From Candidatus Bathyarchaeota archaeon (GTDB lineage: Archaea; Thermoproteota; Bathyarchaeia; TCS64): 36,675 nt of DNA. The notes under the pieces were generated by a model that did not search any database, was not told the DNA's origin, and saw only the letters and a list, made by a program, of their open reading frames with translations. How positions within the stretch are numbered: the stretch's first letter is position 1; every line of letters begins with the position of its first letter. The position numbers and the translations under genes were made by a program. Shown in pieces: positions 32,407 to 36,675 of this stretch. The stretch spans positions 1-36,675 of the forward strand of contig JAUWBQ010000003.1 of the NCBI GenBank assembly GCA_030601645.1, written 5' to 3'.

Positions 32407-32581
32407 GAGTATCCCTAATCCTCCCCCTCCCCATTTGACTGTACGGGGGACCCGGAATCGCCTAGGCCTCCCGTGCCGGCTCCGACCCTCGCCCGACGCC
32501 GTCGCGCCATATATAGGTGTGCACCCGGGGCACCGGCATACAGGGATGGGAGACGCGTGTTTAAAATACTTCCCACATGAA
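32407..32581 (-). promoter_or_regulatory. GC-rich leader and promoter of the ART-like gene
   Basis: No gene is seen in this 175-bp stretch. CCTATATATGG (minus, 32508-32518) is a clear TATA box, about 105 bases before the TTG. The leader between is GC-rich with inverted pairs such as GGTCCCCC/GGGGGACC, so a structured 5' leader is possible. TTTAAA near 32562 lies in the tail of the upstream gene. Confidence 0.45.
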
Positions 32582-33622
32582 TTAGCCAGCTCTATGATTT
32601 TCTACTATTTCCTCTATGAAGAGCCGTATCTCCCTTGCGCTCTTCTTTGCGTCGAATTGTTCTATATGCTTCCTGATGGCACGGCGTTCCCCGATCTTCT
32701 CTTCCAAGCTCAAAGCCCCCCATTCGATGGTCTTCTGCACCATTTCATAGGGAGTCTTACAGAGATACTTTTCCGGATACACCTTATCTGCGCCCAGATA
32801 ATTGTTGAGGAGCGGATATCCGCCGCTCGCGCAGACCTCGGCCATGCTCAAGCCGAAGCTTTCCCGCCAGCTTGTGCACCAGTACAGGTCAGCGGTCTTG
32901 GCGAAGTCGGCCCAGGTACCCCTAGGGAAGTTCTCCGATTTGATGAGAAGCCGATTGGGAGGGAAGTCTAACTGTTCTATGAGCTCACGGCAGGCTACAA
33001 GATATTCCTGGCGCTCTTCTAGCTTGTAACTACCCTCCCACCGCCCGATGAGCGTCATCCTCCAGGGTTTATCCTCGTCGAGTTGGATGAGATCGTAGAA
33101 TTGCTGGATAGCGGCGTAGATGCGCTTCACTGGAACAACCCAGGAAGCATGCATGACGATATGGTAACCAGGTACAGGTTGTTGGGGCGGTATGAATGTT
33201 TGAAGGTCGACGCCGAGGCTTTTGATCAGGATGTTCTTCGGGAGCTTGGTGAGAGGGGGGCGGTCTGGATTATTCTTAGTCCACTCGGCTCTGAGACGCA
33301 GCAGGCGCGGATAATGCGCATCCTGGATGATGAGCCCCGCTATATTACGCCAGTCCACAAAGACATGGTACATGACGTCAATCCCATGGCAGAACGCAAT
33401 GAGAGGTTTTGTGTTCCCCTGGATCTGGGAGATCTCGATGTTTGGCGCCTGGGTCCATTCAAGGTAGGCGGCATCACACCAGTCCAGCATTTTCACCGTG
33501 TTAGCCCATCTTATCTGGACGTTGGGATTATTCGCCCACATCTTTACCGTATGATGTCGATTCAATTCGTCAAGTATGTGACGGCAGAAAGCTAGGTTCG
33601 TCGAGAAGAACGCGATCTTCAC
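32582..33622 (-). CDS. GT4-like glycosyltransferase, copy B, 346 aa
   Basis: Close paralogue of 4566-5594: starts MKIAFFSTNLAFCRHILDEL, has FCHGID, the EX7E motif in WRESFGLSMAEVCASGGYPL and a comparable C-terminal helix. GTG start at 33622 overlaps the micro-ORF stop region. DNA around the catalytic motif is nearly identical to copy A, while the flanks have diverged, suggesting recent duplication or gene conversion. It sits among small unknown genes rather than fibre genes, unlike copy A. Likely glycosylates the same class of acceptor. Confidence 0.85.
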   Translation of the reverse strand: MKIAFFSTNLAFCRHILDELNRHHTVKMWANNPNVQIRWANTVKMLDWCDAAYLEWTQAPNIEISQIQGNTKPLIAFCHGIDVMYHVFVDWRNIAGLIIQDAHYPRLLRLRAEWTKNNPDRPPLTKLPKNILIKSLGVDLQTFIPPQQPVPGYHIVMHASWVVPVKRIYAAIQQFYDLIQLDEDKPWRMTLIGRWEGSYKLEERQEYLVACRELIEQLDFPPNRLLIKSENFPRGTWADFAKTADLYWCTSWRESFGLSMAEVCASGGYPLLNNYLGADKVYPEKYLCKTPYEMVQKTIEWGALSLEEKIGERRAIRKHIEQFDAKKSAREIRLFIEEIVENHRAG

Positions 33623-33623
33623 A

Positions 33624-33740
33624 TCATCCCTCGCTCACGGCGATAGAGATCCTTACAATCATCTTTGAATTAAGGAGGATCCCTATAGCCTTGAGGACGT
33701 GCTCCTCGGTGCCGATTAACTCTAACTTCAGCTCATTCAC
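33624..33740 (-). CDS. Small protein, 38 aa
   Basis: GTG at 33740 opens VNELKLELIGTEEHVLKAIG and ends TGA at 33624, two bases from the glycosyltransferase start. It overlaps the previous gene by 8 bases. Amphipathic helix and strand only. The chain of overlaps is the main support. Confidence 0.45.
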   Translation of the reverse strand: MNELKLELIGTEEHVLKAIGILLNSKMIVRISIAVSEG

Positions 33741-34071
33741 CTCCGACCGTCTCGTCGGATATCTTGAGGAGGCCGCAGCCGGTGCATTTCCCATACTCCA
33801 GCGCCAGCTTGCGCCTGTTCACCCATCGGTAATCCCCCTTCACTATGAGGCGCAGGGCCCAACTCGGAAGGTCCCGCTTTTCGATCAGCGCACGCCTCTC
33901 CTCCGTGACGTCCTCGAAGACGTGATCACACTTACGGAAGAGAGCCCGCTCTATCTGCCTCGCCTCCGCCTCGAGTTTCCTCAGCTTCTCACGGGCTTCG
34001 AATGCCTCGATCTCCTCTTTCTTGGCTTGGGGTCCCAGGCCAATCGTAGGATCCGCGAGATATCCGGACAT
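33733..34071 (-). CDS. Coiled-coil, Cys-containing protein, 112 aa
   Basis: N-terminal coiled coil (KKEEIEAFEAREKLRKLEAE, about 17-36), then KCDHV (Cys48, His50) and CTGCG (Cys96, Cys99), which together could hold one zinc. The middle part is basic with Trp residues. It overlaps both neighbours. No family recognised. Confidence 0.65.
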   Translation of the reverse strand: MSGYLADPTIGLGPQAKKEEIEAFEAREKLRKLEAEARQIERALFRKCDHVFEDVTEERRALIEKRDLPSWALRLIVKGDYRWVNRRKLALEYGKCTGCGLLKISDETVGGE

Positions 34072-34229
34072 CAGTTGGCCCCTCGTGGCTGCGGGGTTTT
34101 CGGTATAGGAAAGATCTTAGTCGGGTTCGCCACTTTTCCATGTTTGATGATGACACCCCTGTTCAAATGATAATCAGCAATCTTCTTCATTGCCTCTCTA
34201 TATCGAAGCCGTTTGAGTAGCTTATGCAT
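34071..34229 (-). CDS. Small basic protein, 52 aa
   Basis: ATG at 34229 (MHKLLKRLRYREAMKKIADY) is preceded by GGAGGGAG about 4 bases upstream. Basic amphipathic helix then a Pro/Lys-rich tail. It overlaps the Cys micro-ORF upstream by 8 bases and the next gene by one. A nucleic-acid-binding role is possible from charge only. Confidence 0.55.
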   Translation of the reverse strand: MHKLLKRLRYREAMKKIADYHLNRGVIIKHGKVANPTKIFPIPKTPQPRGAN

Positions 34230-34311
34230 CCTTCTCCCTCCAGCCCTGGGCAACTTTGAACATGCCCAGGAGACGGGCGGCCCTGCAAACTACGCAGCCG
34301 CATCCTTTCAT
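34222..34311 (-). CDS. Cys-cluster microprotein, 29 aa
   Basis: ATG at 34311 opens MKGCGCVVCRAARLLGMFKV and ends TAA at 34222, with AGGGG about 9 bases before it. Three cysteines at 4, 6 and 9 lie in GCGCVVCR. Its stop overlaps the ATG of the next gene (ATGCATAA). Small but well placed. Confidence 0.5.
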   Translation of the reverse strand: MKGCGCVVCRAARLLGMFKVAQGWREKDA

Positions 34312-34314
34312 CAA

Positions 34315-34605
34315 TTATCCCCTCAGTGCCTCCAAAGTCTTGTCGACGTCAGAACTTATCTTCTTGATATTAGATCTTATCTCATCCGCCTTTTTGAGGA
34401 AAATGTCGAGCATTTTATCGACAGCTTCTTCATCCATGACACTGAAGGATATATCCTTTGAGTCTAAAAATTCATGATGGGTATGAGGATTCAATTCCAT
34501 AACAGACATCTTAACGTGTAGAAACCTATCCTCGCGATTGATCTCAACAGAATATACGACATGGCCTTCGAGGCCCTTCAGTAACCTCGCTAAACCGTCA
34601 AGAAT
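34315..34605 (-). CDS. Helical protein with a probable non-ATG (ATT) start, 96 aa
   Basis: The frame containing MSVMELNPHTHHEF (first ATG at 34509) continues open upstream as ILDGLARLLKGLEGHVVYS and onward, up to the stop of the previous gene. A strong GGAGGT lies 7 bases before ATT at 34605, and there is no ATG, GTG or TTG between 34605 and 34509 in frame. I therefore suggest an ATT start; the shorter ATG start would lack a clear ribosome site. C-terminal part is coiled-coil-like (KKADEIRSNIKKISSDVDKT). Confidence 0.5.
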   Translation of the reverse strand: MLDGLARLLKGLEGHVVYSVEINREDRFLHVKMSVMELNPHTHHEFLDSKDISFSVMDEEAVDKMLDIFLKKADEIRSNIKKISSDVDKTLEALRG

Positions 34606-34610
34606 CGTTT

Positions 34611-34925
34611 CTACCTCCTTCCAAGCTCTTTCTGAGCATACTCGTATAGAGTCACCAGTGGCCCGTAGCCTTCGCCCCGTTTAACCAGGGCCACCGCGGC
34701 GAATTTGAGGATGAGTTTGTTGAACGCGTATTGGACCTCATCTTTGAGCTCCTTCATTTCTTCGGGTGTAATTTCCTTGAAGGCGGCCATGTCCATCTGC
34801 ATATTTCCCAGAGCCCATTCGCCGAGAATCCCGAGATCGGCGGTGGTATCCGCGTTCATGCCGCCATCGCAGGGCTTGAATTCTACAGGTATCTTCGGGA
34901 TCTCAGGCCAGGTATATTCGACCAT
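34611..34925 (-). CDS. Hypothetical protein, 104 aa
   Basis: Starts MVEYTWPEIPKIPVEFKPCDG, then mostly helical and acidic (EITPEEMKELKDEVQYAFNK). No membrane segment or motif. The ATG at 34925 is preceded by the conserved 33-bp element also found before the ATG at 32121. It opens the long overlapping minus operon that runs to 30860. Confidence 0.65.
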   Translation of the reverse strand: MVEYTWPEIPKIPVEFKPCDGGMNADTTADLGILGEWALGNMQMDMAAFKEITPEEMKELKDEVQYAFNKLILKFAAVALVKRGEGYGPLVTLYEYAQKELGRR

Positions 34926-34958
34926 TCTACTCTATATTCCCGTCTAGAGACGTTAAAG
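34926..34958 (-). promoter_or_regulatory. Conserved upstream element, copy 2
   Basis: Differs at three of 33 positions from the element at 32122-32154 and has the same distance to the ATG. The reading VRKPLTSLDGNIE plus stop also survives here in frame, matching the end of the ART-like gene, so this may be a relic of a second copy of that gene rather than only a promoter. Confidence 0.55.
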
Positions 34959-35026
34959 GTTTTCGCACCCAGAAAAAACTTATCTACCAGTGAGAACAGA
35001 ATCCTAGTCACTTCCCACGCCACCGT

Positions 35027-35214
35027 TGAAGGCATAGGGAGCAGCCTCTGACGAGGCGCAATACCCCTGATGCCTTCATCAAAATAGTTGGGAGGGTAAA
35101 ACCCTTCGGCTCACCCGCGGACGGCGGGACGTGTAAACGTGAGGGGTACTCCAAGGAAGAAGCGGAACAGCCGAGGGTGGCCGGCCCGCCTAAACCGGGG
35201 CCGTAAGAAGCCCC
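35027..35214 (+). ncRNA. Structured RNA candidate, possible IS605/TnpB right-end relic
   Basis: A chain of stems is visible: TGAAGGCAT (35027-35035) with ATGCCTTCA (35070-35078), inner AGGG/CCCT and GCCTC/GAGGC (35044-35057). Then CCCTTCGGCT (35102-35111) pairs with AGCCGAGGG (35169-35177) across one bulge, enclosing CCCGC/GCGGG and ACGT-GTAA-ACGT hairpins. Last is GGGGC/GCCCC (35197-35214). A plus-strand frame reading VKPFGSPADGGTCKREGYSK to a stop just before GAAGCCCC looks like a TnpB C-terminus followed by an IS200/IS605 right end, where omega RNAs arise. No tnpB body is present. It overlaps the end of the 35190 gene. Confidence 0.45.
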
Positions 35215-35522
35215 ACCCCCTTAAAGCCGCCGAGCACTTGGAAAGCCCTTACACACCTTGATTCAACCTCGACGATAAACCTGAAACGATTGTAGCCTTC
35301 TCCTTCAAGGCCCCACTCGAACCTTCCTGACACCTTGTAAGCCACCACGGGAGAGAGATCAGCGTCATCGGCGTCATCGGAGGGAACCGGGAGCCTCCTC
35401 CAGATCTTGATTTTCTCCACACTGATCACCTCAGGGTTTTCCACCTTATCCCACGAATCCACATATCTCAGAGCCATGGCTCCAACTTCATCCATACCAA
35501 GGACTTTGACGCAGTTTGACAT
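35190..35522 (-). CDS. Hypothetical protein, 110 aa
   Basis: Starts MSNCVKVLGMDEVGAMALRY. Beta-rich C-terminal half (GRFEWGLEGEGYNRFRFIVE, then a VRAFQVLG strand). The last residues (FKGVGLLTAPV) are coded by the IS605-like right-end sequence, so the natural end may have been replaced. A TATA-like CTTATAAG lies about 25 bases before the ATG. No family recognised. Confidence 0.6.
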   Translation of the reverse strand: MSNCVKVLGMDEVGAMALRYVDSWDKVENPEVISVEKIKIWRRLPVPSDDADDADLSPVVAYKVSGRFEWGLEGEGYNRFRFIVEVESRCVRAFQVLGGFKGVGLLTAPV

Positions 35523-35632
35523 GATTATAGGGTCGCTGAATAGTCTTATAAGGTTTCTAGAGAACAGTATAGATAAGATGATAACAAGACCAACACGGAT
35601 ATCTTCAAGAACTTCGTCGTCGAGGGACTGAC
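35523..35632. promoter_or_regulatory. Divergent promoter region
   Basis: CTTATAAG (35545-35552, self-complementary) is a TATA-like box about 25 bases before the minus ATG at 35522. The plus gene at 35633 begins about 80 bases to the right, behind AT-rich sequence (AGTATAGATAAG near 35567-35578). No gene is seen here. Confidence 0.4.
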
Positions 35633-35872
35633 ATGGACAAATCCGACATCAACATAGGACTGGATGAGAAAAACGGCCTAGTCAAGAACCTACGAGTTCA
35701 TCTAGTTGACGGTCCGGGGATAGGCCACAAAACCACCTTCACCCTGATGCTGAACGGAAAACCAACCGATCTTACAGTTACTCTCGAGGGCGAAGAAACT
35801 GAATCGAACATCTCACCCCACGAGGTTGCCGTCACAAAAGACGACGTTCTAACTCTCACATGGAACCACTGA
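35633..35872 (+). CDS. Single-domain fibre-like beta protein, 79 aa
   Basis: GLVKNLRVHLVDGPGIGHKT followed by TFTLMLNGKPT closely matches the first beta domain of the partial fibre protein (1-2106), whose matching part is GVIKNLRVKLDGAPGAG and then YTFTLMLNENPT. Here the domain stands alone with a short N-terminal lead and ends WNH. No signal peptide or repeat stalk. It may be a free-standing virion module or a relic of a larger fibre gene. Plus strand, opposite to the fibre operon. Confidence 0.65.
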   Translation: MDKSDINIGLDEKNGLVKNLRVHLVDGPGIGHKTTFTLMLNGKPTDLTVTLEGEETESNISPHEVAVTKDDVLTLTWNH

Positions 35873-35888
35873 GGGAGTCCTAGACAGT

Positions 35889-36103
35889 ATGACCGAGACA
35901 CATTCGCGCCCGATGCTGTACAAGGATTTTAGGACCGGAGAAGTCATCTGCGTGTCCATAGAAATCGAGGGGGAGCCTCTAGAGGCAGAATTTCTCAAGG
36001 TCGCCTTGGCCTTCCTCGAAACTCGGGAGCACCAGCCTGGGCCTTCTTCGGAATGGGCTGGATCAAAAAGCCCAAGGTCCCGTTTTCGAGCTCAGATATC
36101 TAA
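35889..36103 (+). pseudogene. Frameshifted small gene
   Basis: ATG at 35889 reads MTETHSRPMLYKDFRTGEVI through ALAFLE and then drifts into an unlikely Ser/Pro/Arg-rich tail. In the next frame the same DNA reads SGAPAWAFFGMGWIKKPKVP and ends FSSSDI with TAA at 36103. The switch lies at the A run near 36019-36021; one lost A would explain it. As with the ART-like gene, this is either decay or a homopolymer error. Function unknown. Confidence 0.5.
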
Positions 36104-36675
36104 CCCTCTTCCCTTTTTCTTAAGGATTAAATAACAGCGTTCCATGCGCTGTCAAAAGTGTACCCCGGCCGTACCGTTGTCTCAAGCGGTCGGCCGGGGT
36201 GGCCTCCAGGTGGCCGCACGTGCCTTGGTCGCCGTACTATGCTCAGCGTACCATGCTTATAAGCACCCACAGGGTTCACTTACGGGGGCTGTCTTCCCCA
36301 AGGGGCCCGGAGGCGCCCCAAAGCGCCAACCACAACCCTGGTCATTCACCGGGCCCCACCGTTCTCAGGCAACACGGCTCCGTACCGCAGCCGGCGCCGT
36401 ACCGTCGGCCCAGCACATGCCCCCACGGGCTTCGGCACGTACCGTCCACCACCAACGGTTGACCGGTCAACGGCGGCCCCGACGACCTGACAACCAGAGG
36501 ACGGAACGACATGAAGCTCCTGCGAGGACGTTCCGGCCTCGAGGGGGACGCCGCCCCCCTCCCCGTCGGGGGCTGGGACTCCCACAAAAACCCCACAAGA
36601 GATCTAAGCCCCAAAACCACAGCGGCGCGCGCGGAAGTCGAACCGTATGTATGTAACGTCCGTAAAAAAAATCGG
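36104..36675. other. GC-rich non-coding region with hairpins and CGTACCG repeats
   Basis: No credible gene in 572 bp. After a T-tract (about 36113-36120) come a hairpin ACAGCG/CGCTGT (36134-36152) and a strong 10-bp stem ACCCCGGCCG/CGGCCGGGGT (36162-36200). CGTACCG occurs at 36170, 36381, 36398 and 36438. TGCTTATAAGCA (36254-36265) is a palindrome holding a TATA-like box, and GTTGACCGGTCAAC (36458-36471) is a perfect palindrome. Composition is far more GC-rich than neighbours. Possible origin, regulatory RNA or foreign DNA. Confidence 0.5.

Noticed and set aside
36144..36656. 170-residue plus-strand open frame in the GC-rich end
   Set aside because: Pro/Arg/His-rich, no family pattern, lies over hairpins and palindromes; typical of a chance frame in GC-rich DNA.
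1..36675. Direct terminal repeats proving a complete circular genome
   Set aside because: The first and last bases share no repeat I can see; the left end lies in the fibre array and the right end in non-coding DNA.

Overview
This window looks like part of a tailed, HK97-type virus of an archaeon. It could be free virus, provirus or a metagenomic contig. Archaeal origin is supported by a full-length RadA recombinase, by TATA-like boxes about 25-35 bases ahead of many starts (several apparently leaderless), by frequent TTG/GTG starts, and by GGAGG-type ribosome sites where genes are tightly coupled. The virus assignment rests on a terminase large subunit, a Mu gp29-like (DUF935) portal, an HK97-like major capsid protein, a scaffold, a decoration protein and a prohead-protease domain. 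The host class cannot be fixed from sequence alone.

Layout. 1-9.1 kb (minus strand): fibre and decoration region. It holds two paralogous fibre proteins carrying arrays of 14-residue (42-bp) repeats, one cut by the window edge, plus two adjacent glycosyltransferases and several virion-type beta proteins. 9.2-11.6 kb (minus): major capsid, decoration protein and scaffold. 11.8-12.4 kb (plus): a winged-helix regulator inserted backwards into the morphogenesis block. 12.4-22.1 kb (minus): a putative connector, a 2048-residue multidomain protein, the portal and TerL. 22.1-23.3 kb (minus): small genes. 23.4-25.6 kb: an RHH regulator and a plus-strand operon of small unknown genes, with a divergent zinc-ribbon microgene. 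25.6-27.3 kb: RadA, a holin-like membrane protein and a small plus-strand gene. 27.36-28.75 kb: a convergent gene pair bounded by inverted copies of one promoter/operator module. 28.7-34.9 kb (minus): a long chain of overlapping small genes, with a second copy of the glycosyltransferase and a frameshifted ART-like gene. 35.0-36.7 kb: a structured RNA-like region that may be an IS605/TnpB right-end relic, a fibre-domain gene, another frameshifted gene and 570 bp of GC-rich non-coding sequence.

The standout is the 2048-residue protein at 12926-19072. In one frame it joins a small nucleotidyltransferase, a degenerate ligase-like domain, an intact-looking ATP-dependent DNA ligase, one clear and one degenerate LigD-type 3'-phosphoesterase domain, a prohead protease, an HTH and a metallo-beta-lactamase-fold domain. 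It sits exactly where a capsid maturation protease is expected, between portal and scaffold. My inference is that it is a capsid-associated polyprotein carrying a DNA-end repair toolkit. No tape-measure protein, tail tube, DNA polymerase, primase or helicase is visible, so either the window is incomplete or the virion and replication strategy are unusual.
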